From Neodidymelliopsis sp. IMI 364377 (Eukaryota > Ascomycota > Dothideomycetes > Pleosporales > Didymellaceae): a stretch of 64,000 bases of DNA. The position numbers and the translations under genes were made by a program. Shown piece by piece: positions 1 through 14,580 of this stretch. The stretch is taken from assembly GCA_027946375.1 (NCBI GenBank), contig JAPEUT010000059.1, positions 47,785 to 111,784 on the forward strand, in the 5' to 3' direction. Each line of letters begins with the position of its first letter. The stretch's first letter is position 1. The notes below the pieces were generated by a model. The model did no database searches and was not told the DNA's origin. It saw nothing but the letters and a program-made list of their open reading frames with translations.

Positions 1-2470
1 AACGTGTTGCGTATCTGGGTACGTCGCCTCTATGATTAGCTTTTGCGTCGCGTCGCGGGTCGCGGCCACAGAACCAACTCGGCTCTTCTCTATACGACCT
101 TGTGCGAACGTCGAACCTTACTACGCTCGTCCCTAGCTCATCTGTCAAACACCGCCGGTGCCACTTCCAGGGTTTTCGCCCGCTCTCCAAGATTCTTGGC
201 AGTTAGGATTAACTGGGGCACGGCCTAGATCCAACAGATCAAGATACTTTCTAGAAGCGTACCGCGTGGCTTGCTTGACAGGATCGTTGAGATTTGACCT
301 ACGGCATGTCTTCGGTCGCTGTTGTCCCGTTTAGGCACGGCGAAATGGGCCGTTCGAATGGGAAGTTGACCCTTCCAAGCCAAACAGTGTTCGGTGCTTT
401 TTCGAAGCTCCCGCAATGCTGCGGATACTCCGACATTCTAGCGGATGAATTGAAAAGGGACATGCCTCGGCCCTCCCGCTCTCTCTTGAAGTTGCTGAAC
501 GTTGTTTGTCGTGTTCCGGTGTCACGATAAACAGTCGCCGCTGCTAGCGTAGGAAAATGAGTCGTCTTGTGATGATCGTTGAGTGCGACCGTGCCGTGTT
601 TCGACGCCTCTGATCCCCTAATCCAGCCGCTTTCGAGCTTAGATCCTATGGCGCTCGCGTGCAGTCCACAAAGACCAGGCTGGGCGTGATTGTGACGTGC
701 TTCTGCAGGAATTCGCACACGGATCCAGAAGGAGAACTCCGACATACCCCATTCAATATTCGCGCAAGGTGATGGAGGCGTGATATCTGGACAGCTGGAG
801 ATCGATCCGCTTTCTGAGGGTCGCTGGATGTTTTGTTTGTTCGAACGGAATTTCTTCGAGGGGGCGTGCAGCGCTGAGATCTACCTGAAGTGGCGAGACG
901 CTCTCCCTTTTTCACGCTGTCTTCACACCCCTCATTCCTTTCGCCGTAATTGCTTGCTACGTTTCCGGAGTAGGCAGGCGCCTACAGCCCCAGGCAGGAT
1001 CGTACCAGTATCTAGCCATGGCAGCTCTTTTTGTTTGAAGTGGTCGCATTGTAGTCGTTGGCTTCTATGCGTGATTCGATTTGCCACAGTCGTGTTTTCC
1101 AACCAGGTTGACAACAACCGGAAAATAGATTTCCGTCATTGAAGTTGATGTACCGCGTCTGATGCACCGTCTTCAAATCCATGATCTCCAACTCTTCGAG
1201 ACTTAACATGGTGCATGGGAGCTGCTTCGACGTGGGCTCTCCGCCTAGATGTAGTAACCTGTCGTTGTCTAGATGGACCTACCTTGGTAATTTCCTACCC
1301 AGAGAGTTGATTCTATGAATGTGCTGTCAACTCGTTCGTCCTTTGTGCGTGTGCTCTCTCCTGCTCGAGTCCTGTGGCGCTTTTCGTAGCCCAGGCGAAA
1401 CTACAACTGAAGGTTTGTAAACAGCGCACAATGGATCATAGCCAAAGTGTCGTGTCAGGTCTCTTATGCAACCTGTCATAAGCCTACCTTCACAGTCAAA
1501 TGATGTTGATGTTATACCGTTGTGTGCGTCTTCGCAATGGGCGCTGAGTGCTCCCACAACGACGAGAAGTGGGGTGCATACGCTGCTAGCTCGCAGGCAT
1601 GATTTAAACACGTACGACTCGGTGTGAGAACGAGGGATGACAGGATGTTTAAAGGGTTGGACGTTGACGTAGATTATTCATCATCCGCAGCTTCCGAAGT
1701 GAGGCGACTAACCTTAATTGGAGGTTCGCGACTGCTTACTTCACGGATCACGGAAAACATAAGTCCGGGCCTCCTCATCCAACAGTTCCCGATTAACTAC
1801 ACCTGACATAGTCAAGTGGTACTAGCTGAGCGCAGGCTAGCTGCTGCTGCGTTGACGTGGTGCAAATGCCAATCCGATTTCGCTGAGACGATGCGTATGC
1901 TGGGAACATCACTGACAACGGGTGACTGGAAGCGCGACTTCATAGCATTTTAGAGTCGGCTGACTCGATCGATACACATATCGATTGCTGTGTATACAAC
2001 AATAAAGGCGCATGTCTGTCAGTACACATAGTTCGACAAATTGTTAGTTAGGAGCGTCACTATCAGTAATCACGTATTGTTGACCTCTCCAAGTAGAGTA
2101 CGTAAATATCAAGACTCCTGAAGCCAGGTTCAACATAGTACATCAACCTTGAATGTTGAGAGCATCGAAGTTTGGTCTAAGTATCTATTGCTGTCATATA
2201 CCTTGTGTCGGACCTATTCCGCTAGCTACATACACGCAACCTGCTTCTGGGAACGAGGCCTGCACTCCTGTCCCCATCTGTCAGATTACAGTGCGCCAAC
2301 CAACTCCTTTAGAATATGCTAATACAAAGTAGGTAAACTACCGTCTGATTTGTTCCCCAATGCCAAACGATCCTTGCCCCTCCAGGCACGCGCCTGCAAT
2401 GCAATCGAAAGTTACGAACGTGTAGAAAGACCGAAAAAGTATCGATACAATCTGGAAAGAAATGTGGTGC
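1..2470. other. Intergenic region, no supportable gene
   Basis: Only short overlapping open frames occur on both strands. None has a recognisable domain, a convincing start context or an intron structure that joins frames. The right end is the 3' flank of the TOM1-like gene, whose stop codon lies at 2471-2473 on the minus strand. No tRNA, terminal repeats or transposon coding motif was recognised. Confidence 0.5.
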
Positions 2471-5400
2471 TTATGCGAAGCCGAAATACTCGCCACCAGC
2501 AGTCATGGCTGTGTAGAGAGCCTTGCGCAGATCCTCGTAGGTTTCGTACTCGGGAAGATCAAGCTCTGAATTAACGTTAGACTGATCGTAAGTAGAGAAG
2601 AGTGGGTTGGACTTACGATTGAAACAAGTATGACTGGATGGCAGGCGGTCTTTGTTGCCATAATCACGATGGATGTTGAATTTCGAAAAGCCGTTCATGC
2701 CCTCAAGCTCCTTGAAACCGTTCAATGGCACCTTACTTGTACCGGTGACAAATTGAAGCAGCTTAGCTTGCTCTTCTTTTTCGAAGGTACGGACCGCGCG
2801 CCAGAACCACTGAATCTGTGGAGATGCAGCCGTGTAGTTGTGGTATTCGGTATTGTTCTTCCAGTCATCGACGTTAATGTCGGGAAGACCAGAGATCAAC
2901 AACTCGAGCTCCTGTTCGCTGAAAATGGACACCAGCTCGGCTGGCACGATATCATGGAATCCTCTCAAAAACTCTTGGAGTTGCTCTTGCACAGCGCCTG
3001 TAAGACGATGCTCTGTGATGAGGCGGATGTACTCGTGCTTGTTCTCCTCAGTTACCGGAATGTTACGGCCGTTCTCAATCAAATCGACGGTCTGCATCTC
3101 GCCAAAAGCCTCGACCTCGGTTGAGAAAGTCTCGGTGATGATGTCGGTGATATCATTGTTCAACATCCATTCCAAGGACTTGTAGTACTCAAGGTCTAAA
3201 GTCTCCATGTCCTTGAGATTGACTTGCTTGTTCATAATCTGCTTGTAGACCGCTCGACTGAAGTGGCAGTCGAGAACACGACCTTCGTAGAGTGCCTTGC
3301 CAATGATGCGTCCGATGAACTTGAAGAACATCAAGTGCTCAGGATTGATCGAGCTGAGCCTATTGGGGTGGAATGTTGTCCGATCGGATGCGACAGGTAC
3401 GAAGAGTGCATAGTCGGCATTGAACATCTGGCGAGCAATGACCTGGAACCACTCACGGGTCACACCACCCGCATCGACACCTTCCTCACCGTGGAACCGG
3501 ATGCTGAGCTTGCCATACTTCATCTCTTCAGCGGTTTTGAAGTACAGAGACTTGAATGAATCGAGAAACACTTGGTCCCGGCGGACTGAGAGCTGAAGTG
3601 GTGGGTGTGGCTGGCGATCGCTTCCGCGAGAGTGGAGTTTTCGATTGAAATAATTGCGCTTGTTATCAAACTCCAGTACCTTTGAGTTCTTTACAAGCAG
3701 GGAGAAAGTGCCACTCATCAACTTGGGATTTTGTCGGACCAGGTCATTCAGGATCTTCCGATGGTCTTCAGTAAAGTTGAAGAAGAGGTTCTCCATCTTA
3801 CTCTCCGGTGGTGGGCTAGAAAGTGCAAACTCCTTGGGCAGCAACTTGGCGAGTGGAAGTTCTTTCAAAGTAGTGTTCTTGCAGACTACCATAAGGGATT
3901 CGATGAGAGGCAGAAGGGTTGTGGCGATATTGAGCATGTTGCCACGCTGACGAATGACAGTCAGGCACTCGCTGAGCTTGGTCCATAACGGTGCGAAGGC
4001 CGCATCCTCATAGAGCGTTAACAAAATATCCTCCTTTTGCTTGGGCTCAAGCGCCTCTGCATTGGCTTCTGGCTTGTCCTTGTTGTCGCGTGAAGGATCG
4101 AAGAGATAGTCGAGAGCAGTCAAAGCTCTCAACAATTTTGTCTGGTCAGAACTTGCGGGTGAGAATTTAGCCAAGGCAATTCCCTGGACGTCTGTAGGAG
4201 ACTCTGCTTTAGCGACCTGTGTAGTCAAGCTGATTAGATCGTCAAGTATGGACCTGGCCAGATCTTTTGCGATACCGAGCAGTTCCTGACCGAAGATTTC
4301 TTTTGCGCCCGGAATAGGCGAAAGGTTACTGATCACTGATAAGGTCTCCTGGAAGACCCTGCTATTGCATTCACGGGCGGCAAGGATCTTGGCAACCAGA
4401 CGCAAGTTGTTCTCGGGAATGTCGGGTGGCGTGATTGTCTTGTGCTTCTTAGTTTTGTCTGCCTCAGTCTTGCCGGTCTCTCCTCGCTTGATTAAGCTGC
4501 CTGCGCCTTCTGTGGCTGTAGTGCTGGGCGCAGCTGCATCAGCGGCAGCAGTCATATCAACATCCTGCCCTTGTGGCTGATCGGTTGATGCAGGCTGTGT
4601 CTGAGCATTCCTGGCTGAAGCGGCCGCTGAGGTCTCACCTGCATCGGCAATTTCTGCTGCTTTCTTAGCCTCTTCGGCGGCCTTCTCTTTGTCCTTCTTG
4701 ATCTGTTGTAGAGGAACTGTGATGATTCGGAGAAGACCTGTCAGCTGCTCCATAATCGAGGAGCTCTCCACAATTAGTTTCCGGTCCAACAGCGTTAAGA
4801 GCGCATTGACTGGGTATCGTGCCGACCTCGCATCCTTACCCTTGCCCTTTCGATTACCACGGTTCTTGAAGCCGACGCCGGTCTCATGCTCGGTAAGGAA
4901 GAACTGCCAAACAGCTGGGTTCTTCTCTGTCAATTGAGCAAGAGTGTTCAAACACTGCTGGACGACCATAAGAGGCGACACATCTGAATTGATGGATAAA
5001 GCGCCGTTCTTTCGTGATATCTTTGGAGTCTTGTCTGCAGGCTGCTGCGGTTGCTTCGCACGGAGTGAAAGCTGGGCGAAGCTGCGCTCGACGGCATTGA
5101 CATCGGCGCTGCCATCCTGAAGGATAGAAAGGAGAATGCTGATAACTTCGGCACGATTTTGCCTGTTCTCGCAGACATACCTCAGAATCGAGCTAAGACT
5201 GGACTTTGCGCTTCCTTGCTGAGGGATAAACATGAGCCTGAGTAGAGTTGCGACGCCAGCTTTGTCCAGCATCTGGACACACGGACGAGCCTTCTTCTTT
5301 TGTGTAGGATCATCCTGTTGGCCCCGGCGTCCACCGCGCTGGTAGCCAAGCTCATATTGATTGAGGCGGCGATCTCCACCATAAGCTCTGGCTTCTGCTG

Positions 5401-8400
5401 AAAGTTCTGGTGGCAGTTGTCGCAAGGTTTCTTCGTCAGTGTCCATGAGAACTACAGCACGTAGCGCAGGGTCCAGAGTTGCAAAGAAGCTGGCAGCATC
5501 GATCTCTTCTGCTTGGGGTGCAGCGGAACCAGCATTGCCAGCATTACGGCGGCGGTTTTCCTCCCGTTCACGTCGCCGACGATCTTGAGCTTCTTGTTGC
5601 AGCAGCTCTGCACGGATCTCGGGCGGAAGTGCAGCCAGAAACTGCTCGTCAAGTCCGGTGGGCTCCTCGGCTTGTGTGGCATCACCAGCTGGCGCGGGCT
5701 GGCCTGAAGACTGTTGTTGCTGTTGCTGTTGACGTGCTTGTTGTGCCTGCTGCTGGCGCTGCTCTTGACGCCGTTCGGCCACTTGTTGTAGCAACACCTC
5801 TTCGCGTAACTCTTCGGGTAAAGCATCAAGATACTCAAGGTCAATGCCCAGCTCCGTGATATCGTACTCGCGGCCTCTCAAAGTGGTAGTGATGCGCTGA
5901 ACTGGTTCAGTAGACTCAACGTCTACTTCAGGCTCTGGCTGACCTGCTTCAACGCCCTCCATAGAGTGCTCTTCGGGTATCGCCACAGATCGCTCTGCGG
6001 CTTCGTCTAAATCTGTCGTTTCTGCAGCACGAGTGGCAGCTTCAGCAGCTTCAGCAGCTTCACGCTCCTCTCGCTCCTGTCGCTCCTTCTCCTCTTTTTC
6101 CCTAGCTTCACGTTCCTCGCGCTCCTTCTGCTCTTTGAGACGCTCTTGTTCCTCTTTGAGCTTGCGGGCGGCTTCAGCCTCTCGTTCTTCTTGTCGCTTC
6201 TTGGCTGCCTCCATAGCAGGAGGTACCATAAGTCTCAAGATCGAGTTCACGACACGCTGGCTTTTCTCCATCGCGTTCGGTCCATAGAGTATCCTAGCCT
6301 CTTCTTGCCATCGCCCGATAGTGTACGACTTGGCGAATGCGACTGCCGAATGGGGATCCTCTCGAGCTGAGCGGGACAAATTGCCCGGCCTAGGAGGGGC
6401 CATGTTGCGATGATACCCCACATCGAAGGGCGGAGGAAGACCCATTGGAAGGTTGTTGAAAGAGAGGTGGATAGCTCCGCCATGCTGTTGCAGTTGAGGG
6501 GCATTACCTTGGCTCATAGCATTGAGCAAGTTGCTAATAAAAGAGACAGGACTGTCGGCATTGGCCATGCGAGGGCCTCGTCCGTCTATGGCGTGTACCC
6601 AATCGCTCTCGCCTCGGCCGGCAGGACCGTCACGACCATTGGATCTACTTCCACGTTGCAAAAGAGGATTGATGCCATCGTCGGTTGCTCTTGGGCCAGC
6701 GCCTGGACGATGTGAACGGAACGCAGGAACCAGAATACGGTCGCCGGGCCCAGCAGGGAACATCCAAGGGCTCAGTCGATGGGTATGGCGGGAAGTTGGG
6801 ACAACTGGCTCGTCCCACCCACCACCACCCCAGCCTAACTCAGGCATGCCCTCTTCATCTTCTTCCATTCCAGGATCGTAGTGGATGTCGTCCTCGTCGT
6901 ACTCTTCTTCTTCTTCATCTTCTTCACCTAGTCATGTCAGTATGATGCGTTCCATGTATAGACTGATTCATACCATCTTCGCCCATCTCGTCACCCAAGA
7001 AATCTTCAATGTCACCGCCTTGGCGCATTTGTTCGAGAAGTTGAGGAGGATCAAGAACAAAACCGAGAGCGCCGGAAGGCATATTGTCTCCGTTCATGCC
7101 GGCAGGGAAATCATCACCTTCATCGCTCCAGTCTTCTTGGTCCTCTGCGAGGCTTTCACCTTCATCATCGCCAGTGACTTCTTCCAACTCTTCCACTAAC
7201 TCGTCCATTGCTTCCATTGCCGCCTCGTCGTCCATCTCATCGTCGTCACCATCATCATCGTCCATCTCATCGTCGTCATCGTCCTCGTCGTCCTCCTCTG
7301 AATCATCATCGGTCCCTGATTCCATGCCTTCGTGGCCATCGTCCAGCTCGATTTCGACGTCGACGTCACCAGGAAGGCCTTCGATGGGGCCCATGTCGTC
7401 AATGTCCATCTCGAGCATCTCCTCGTCTTCTTCAGAGACGACGTCATCGTCTCCGAGTTCTGCACCTTCGTCGTATTCCAGGTCGTCGGCGTAAGGGTCA
7501 TCATACATCATCTCCTCGTCGTCTTCATCCTCTTCATCTTCGGACTCGTAGTCGTCGTGAGGCTCAAACAGCCCAAGGGTTGAGTTGCGGAAGAGGTCGG
7601 GTGTCTCCTCGCGTGCGTTGTCGACAAGATCGTCGTCAGATGCTGTGGATATCTCAGATTCATCGCCAGAATCGGGCGACGAAGAGTCATCGTAATGAGT
7701 GCTCAGATCCATCGCCACATAGCATAGCCACTTCAGCGGTTTCAGTATGTACTTGACCACCCGCTTTGCGTTGGGGAAATTGAGATCGATGTCCGAGATG
7801 GCTGTGGTTAGGGTCGTGATGAAGTTCTTCTCGTACATGATCTTGGCCATCTGCTTGAGGTTTGGCGTAAGATCGGCGTTCTGTGTAAGTAACTCGCCAT
7901 TGGAGCGTTGCGACACCATTCTCGAAAAGATATCGGCAATACCTAAGAGTCGCGAGTACTTCATATCGAGTGCCTCGTCCGAAGTGTTGGCATCCTTGAA
8001 AGCCTTCAGAGCGTGTTCGAGGACGAACTTGCGTACGAAGAGCAGATCTGGTTCCGTTTCCGCGTAAGGAGACATCTGGTTTGCATCGGCCTTGGGCAGA
8101 GCATTTTCCCCAGTCTTGTTGCAGAGGGAAACAACCAGATCGATCGCGTAAGTCGACGTGATAAGCTTTTTCTTAAAGCTCAGATCGCCCTCGTGATTCA
8201 AGGTACCGATAGGAACCAAACTGTTGAGTAGGTAGTTCAGTACACCAGAGCGAGGTTTCGAAGGTGTCATAGTGTAAGGGTCCGCTTTGCGGGAGAAGTT
8301 GATAAACTCAATCTTGGTCCTGTTGTAGCTCTGCAGCAGTTCCGCAAGGCACTTGAGTATGAAACAGCGGTAGATGTAGATTGGATGCGCATCTGCTTTG

Positions 8401-11400
8401 AAGACTGGTTTCTCAGGTTTACTTGGCTCAGAAGCTGCAGCTGGAGGAGTCGATGCTCCTTCCAACACATTCTGGGAGTCGCTGGTAACCTCTGGTGTTT
8501 CCGAACCCTCTGGAGTAGTCTCTGTGAGCTTGGGAGGTTCCACCTTGTCTTCGATCTCTTTGTATGCAAGCAATTCACAAAGTAGATAGTGGATAACGCC
8601 ATCTGGGTTTTCGACCACGGGTAACTTCAGATCTGTTGTCTTTGTACGCTCCAGAACTGGCTTTGTTGGTGGAATTTCGCTTGACTCCTTCGGTTTGTCC
8701 GCCTCAGCTGTGGTATCGGATGGGCCGGCGGTAGCGTCAGAGTCTGTAGCAGGGGCCTCCTCTGGCTTTAGTGTCAATGTTTGGGGACGCTGGTTAGGGT
8801 CGAAACGCGCTAGGTGTAGCTTCTCATTGGTCACTTCTACGAAGATCTCGGGTGCGCGAATAGCGAGAGCGTACATCTGGCGGGTATAGCCAGTTGTGTC
8901 TGTCTGTCTACGCTCGCGCGACTCGAACACTTGGTGGATTTCTGTGCGCATGATCTGCCGGATCATAACATCGTCCTCAATCATATGGCGAAGGACGATC
9001 ATGAATGCGCTTCGTAGGCCGTCGTTGGTTATGCCAGCAAGCTGCTTGATCATGAGGAAAATGCGCTGGATGTTGCGCTTCTCTGCCAATCGTGTAGCGA
9101 TCTTCCGTGTGCGGGTAAGCATAACTAGAACACGAGTAACCGACAGGGCCAAAGATTCGTCTTTCCCAATACGTGGGAGCATATCCATAATCGCTTGGAA
9201 CAGCAAATTCTTCTCATCAGTACTCACAATGGGCTCGGGTATGTCGTCCACGGAAATCCCTTCTTGCGAATCGCTGGCCGGAGGAGTCCACTGGATCTGG
9301 CGAGGAAGCTGATCCTCAGCTAGCAGGCGCTCGATAATGAGAAGCACTTGTCCAATCCAAGACGAAGAATCTTCGGGGGTTTGATCTGGGAAGATCTTGA
9401 TGAACCCTAGCAACGTAGCGAAATTGTCTTTCAACTCCTCCACAATGACCTCATAAAAGTCTTTTTCTTGAAGTACTAAAGCAAGGAGATGCGCAGAAGC
9501 AGCAATCTTCTTACCCTGCGATCGAAAATCATCTTCACTCTGATATGAGATCAAAGATTGTACCAATGTCACGCCAATTTCGGAACGCATGGCAGCTGGG
9601 TCAGACGCCTTCGAGACCGCTGCGGCGACCAATTCTGCCAGTTCGAAGGTGACACCATCATGAGAGTTGAGAATGTCGAGCGATCGATCAACCAGGTTCT
9701 GGCGAAGTGTAGCACGCTCTTTATCTAGATCCTCTAGAGCAACAGCTTCAGCCTTGTTTCCAACAGCCATTCGTTTCTGATAAGCTAGGGCATCATGTGG
9801 TGCAACAAACGGCTGAGCAGATTGGTTGTCAGGCATTGATGTGCTTGCAGACTGATCCGGCATCTCTTCAGAGCCGTCTGCCGCGAAGTCCTCCATCTGT
9901 ACAGACTGGGCGTCAGGTGCTTCCGAGATGCTGTCGTCGTTCGTGTCATCGCCAGTTGATACACTGACATTGTCTGCATGCTCAGGCACCACAACCTCTG
10001 CACGGCTTGGTGATGTAGATGGCGGGCCACGAGCCTCGATCTCATATTGAGGGATTGGATTCCTGGACGATTGCTGTCGAACTTGGTTCTGACAGTAATC
10101 CTGCGCTAAGTTGTAGTTGTCGCAGCAGCGATAGAGGGCTTCTTCGGCCAAGCTATCTTCGAACTCTGCCTCCTTCAAGCGGTTCAGATGTTCGCCATTG
10201 CGAGGCGTCCAAGGTTTAATGATGGGTTTGCTTCGTTTGGGAATCTTGTCCACGCTCTTATGCGCTCCGTGTTCACCCTCGCACTCGAGAACAGACTTGA
10301 GAATGTTGATGGAAGTCTTCACGATCGAGGTGGTGGCTTTGTCGATAAGGTCGGAATTCCAGATCTTCTCGACGGGTCTAATGACAGCGTAACGCAACTC
10401 GACAAGGAACTGCGCTGTAGAGAAATAATCTGCACGATCCCTGTCACGATCCGGTCGGGTTTGCATTGACGATGTTTGTGGCGATTCGCTGATGATCTTG
10501 TTGTTGATGATCTGCGCATAGAAAGCAAGCATAATCTTGATGCCGCCGAGCGACAAGTGCAGAAGTCGCTTGGTCTCCTCGTTCGCATCATCACCCTCTT
10601 TTCGAGAAGCAACCGAAGCGGACTTGTAGAACTTGGCGAGTATATCTGCAAGAACTTCGAAGCCGCCCAAATTCCTGAATGAAACAAGGAGCAGAGTCAA
10701 AGCCTGGGTTCTATCCATATGTGGGTCGATCATGAGTTGCGACAAAGACGTCAATGTGACAATCCAGTATGCATAACGATCTTCGACTGATCCTGACTCT
10801 TTCGGTGCTTCGAACTGCAGCTGATCAATAACTGCTTGCGCCAGCTGATCAGAAACAATCGTGGCGCACTGTCTCTGATAGGGCTCAAGGCTGCGGCGAG
10901 ATAGTAAGAGTCTGCCTAGGGACTGGAAGAATGGAGCAATCTCGAGAGGAATTCGGCTCAAAAGCTGGCGAAGTGTCTGTGTGTTCTTGAATTGTGCACT
11001 GCTTTGACTTGGGACCGAGGTGGCAGATGTCGCTCCTTGAGAGGGTGTCGCCTCTTCGCTTGTAGTTCCTTCAGTTGAATCTGACGGTCGGTTGTTGTTA
11101 CCCATGCCAAAGATATGGTCAGCTTCAGCTACTCCAAAACCAGGACTGATGATACGAGTCTCCTTCTCCCAAGATGTTGGCATGTTCCTCTGAAGTAAGA
11201 TTTCTTCCCAGACACAGCTGCGATGAAGCTTGCCTAGGCTGTCCACGAGACGTGCATACATGTCAGCAAGGTTGACTGGAGCTGAGACATTGTGTTGTGA
11301 GCGTTGACTGTACATCTGGCTTTGGAATGTAAAGGTCATGGCCGATACAAGTGTGTGCGCAGAGACCAAAGACTTAACGTAGTTTGTTCCATGTCTCACT

Positions 11401-14400
11401 ATCTCGCTGTCTTGCGAGGCGCCATCTGTGAAAGGGGCGAAGAAGGCTGACCCACCAGAATGGCTTAACATGGGTTCGAGGTTTTCTAATGCCTGTTGGG
11501 CTCGCTTGATCAATGAAGGTATGGCAATGTGCGGCTTCTGTTCGACAAGAACCTGAACAACACGGCCAAACTCCTCGCTCATGCTGCGGGACTCTTTGGC
11601 TTTCGGGTCCAAGCAAGCTAGGTTGGAGATGTCGAGGATGGACTCTACACCGTCCGCTTCAATGTACGCTGCGCACATCGCATGGTTGGAGAAGAACCCG
11701 CTCAGGAAGCGACATAGCACTCGGATGTATTGGCCAGTGGTTGGACCCTGAGCACTCTCTTCTGTGTCGACAATCTGATCAATTGAAACAGACTCTTCAG
11801 CTGTTTGGACGTTTGACTGTTTGTCAATGTCCTGCATCTCAACGTCGGTGGTGCTAGAGACAGGGTCTCGGGTTTGACCAGTTACAAACTGAGAACCTAC
11901 AAGCGCTCGACGGCCACCGGCAACAAAGAGCTTGCCTTCAGAGCTCTCAGTCCATAGCTTGGCCCCGACACCCTCCTTCTCTGCTTTGTCGGCGCAAAGC
12001 TGGACAACACGGGTTATCAGTTCACTCAGACAGGAAAGAACGCGCGCCTTCAGTGGTGGATGGTGGCGGACCAGTTCATCGAAAGTGTTACCGATCATGG
12101 TAGGCATCTCAGTGTCAGCATCGAGAGCCTTGACGTGAGCTGGGCTCTCAAAAATCTCAAAGAACCGTTGTAGAGCGTTCGAGGACTGGAACAGCTTCAT
12201 TCCGGCTTCAGCCAGACAGATTGCCCCGAAAGCAGGAGGAAGGGTTGAGATTGCTTCAGCTACTGGAAGTATACCTGTAGCCAGTTGTTGTCCGGGCTCT
12301 CGAGGGACGTACGTGCGTTGAGATTGCTGATTCGTAGCATCTGTGAGGCTAGCAATGGCCGCAGCCGTTGCCTCCGAGGCTGGCTCACCAGCTACGGTTT
12401 CGAGGAACGCGTCACTTAGACCAGCCTCCGCAATGACTTGGTAGCTAGTTGGCTCGTTGTGAATGAAGCTCGTAAGCACATTGACAGCCATGCTCCACAC
12501 GGTTGACCCGAATATGCTTGCGTTGGAAAGCACAGTGCGGAGAGCGGATAATAGTTGCGAAGAGTCAATCAGCTGTCGCATGAGACGGTCGAAATTGCCA
12601 CCTGTGTGCGACATCATGTGGTTCAGGAACTTGAACAGCCATCTCAAAGTCTGTTGATGGTAAAATGGAATTTGATAGTCGGTGAGCTGGGTCTTGTATT
12701 CTTTGGGTATCCCCTTGTCCTCTTCGGCGAGCTGTTTAGACGTATCAACCTCGTACTGCATTAGATCAGCGATGATCTCGAGCCCTTTGGCGCTGACAAG
12801 GGCTGCGAAAGCATGCTGCAAATTGTGCACGAATGTGTCAAGAAAGTTAAGGATCTTGGGGTGATTGCGTTCTGCCTTGTCCGTCCGTAGCTTGAGAACA
12901 TCGACGAGGATCTCGAGGAGCCCAGCTGCAACCATACCTTCCCCTGTACGGGACTGAGTGGTTGGGAGCGTGTTCAGCAGGGAGAAGACCGCATCGCGCC
13001 ACTCATCTTCAGCAAGATCAATTTGCAAGCCATCTGCAACACCAAGGCCAGTAACGAGCTTACGAACGATGTAGAACAGCACACCGTGGTTTACGTTAAC
13101 ACTAAGCGCAGTGCATACGTCAGCAGACTTGGTCTTGTGCTTTGACAACGCTTCCAAAGCCATGAAGGTAAAGGTCTGAAGCTCCGTAGATATGCCGCTC
13201 TCGCCGTCACCGGGTGGATGCACCAGTTCCGAGAGCTGGAAAGCTAACTGCAGTCGCCGCGGCTCATCCGCATCTTGTTGACCCAACCGAGTGTGGAATT
13301 CCTTGTCACCATGCACGAAGCCCATGTTGGCAATTGCAAGCAAACGAACAGCGACTGCATCATCCCTTCCAGCATTACCACTGGTGAGCATCTTCGCAGT
13401 GCGCAACTTGTGCAGAAGCTCGTAATGCGCACTCACAGGCAGTTCTGTGAGTCCCTGCTTAAGCAGATCGTGTATTTCGGTTTTCGCGACCTTGTCCGCC
13501 GATAACTCGAAACTTTTCGGTCCGTTGGATCGACCATTGGGCTCTCCAGGTGTGACAGCCGGTGTACTTGGTGATTCTGCAGTTGGCGCAGTCTGAGGTG
13601 TTCGTGGCGTTTGGTTTCGCATATTCGATGTTCGACGAACTGGTGTCGGGGTGCTGGGCGCATCTGTGCTCGGTGCAGAAGGCTTGTTGCTGTTCTCATC
13701 AGGTGTTACCACTGGTTCATAGTAAGAAATTATGACCCCTCCGAAGTCTTGCTTCAATGCGGACTCAGGTAAGCTGTAGAGACCAGTCAGATCAGTCGAA
13801 TTGAACCTGTTCGTCTCGTTCCGTCGGTCGCCTGATGACTTGTCCTTTGCCTTGCCAACAGGTGTACCGAACAGCGGCACCGCTGCCGCCGGACCCTTCG
13901 AGAATGGTGCAGACAGCTTTTGGATCTTGTCAAAGTTGATGTTGTAATGGCTTGAGAGGAGTGACGGGTGCGAGGCAGCTGGTGCAAGGCGCATACGTGC
14001 GGCTTGGTAGCGCTGTGATAGCCTGTGACCCAGGCGAAGAGTCGCTTTCAAAAGCGGTGTGGAGGTGGTATTCAGTAGCTTGTCCAGACGCTCACTGCTC
14101 GAGTACAAGCTACGATTGCCGCAGTTCTCCAAGAGCATTCGTGTGAAACTCAAAAGCTGCTCGATCAATTCCCCGTCACCGTCCAGTGATACGTGCAGGG
14201 TATCTAGGACAGCATCGGTGGTGCCTGCCTCGGAGCTTGTGTTGCCCTCCTCTGCATCACCCTTAAGTAGTAATCGGCGCTGAAAAGCTTGTGTTTGAGG
14301 CTCGCCCAACCCATATTCTTGGATGAATAATTCCAGTATACGGTCGAATCGATTCAGCACAGGTATCCAGTGATAGGCATCGCCGCGAGGAAAAGGCCAC

Positions 14401-14580
14401 TGCTTAGGGAAAGAAGCTAGGTGGGCAGAGAGCTGATGGAGGGGTAGTGATTCTGTCTCTTTTATGAAGGTTGCTATCATCGGCGACTGCATATGTCAGC
14501 TAGTTGTCAGTAAAGTTTCATGTAGCGCTGCCTACCAGAGTGGACTCGTGCCGTGATGTAGCCTGCTTCTTGATCTTCAT
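2471..14580 (-). CDS. TOM1: TOM1/HUWE1-type HECT E3 ubiquitin-protein ligase
   Basis: Giant HECT-class E3 ligase that transfers ubiquitin through a catalytic cysteine; the yeast Tom1/human HUWE1 family acts in excess-histone degradation, mRNA export and protein quality control. Exons (minus strand): 14536-14580, 6974-14486, 2617-6927, 2471-2565, giving about 3987 aa. The first 15-residue exon is supported because it restores the conserved N-terminus (MKIKKQATSRHESTL then SPMIATFIKE). Order: N-terminal armadillo-like DUF908/DUF913 region, a very acidic Asp/Glu tract (about residues 2280-2500), a charged helix (about 2760-2830), glutamine-rich stretches near 2905-2935, LPxEhRxELL-like ubiquitin-binding motifs (about 2870-3030), and a HECT domain (about 3650-3987). 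The catalytic Cys is about residue 3954, in SSHTCFNQ. The last intron (2566-2616, 51 nt) has no stop and is a multiple of three, so a naive translation reads through it next to the catalytic cysteine. The other introns are 46 and 49 nt. Confidence 0.95.
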
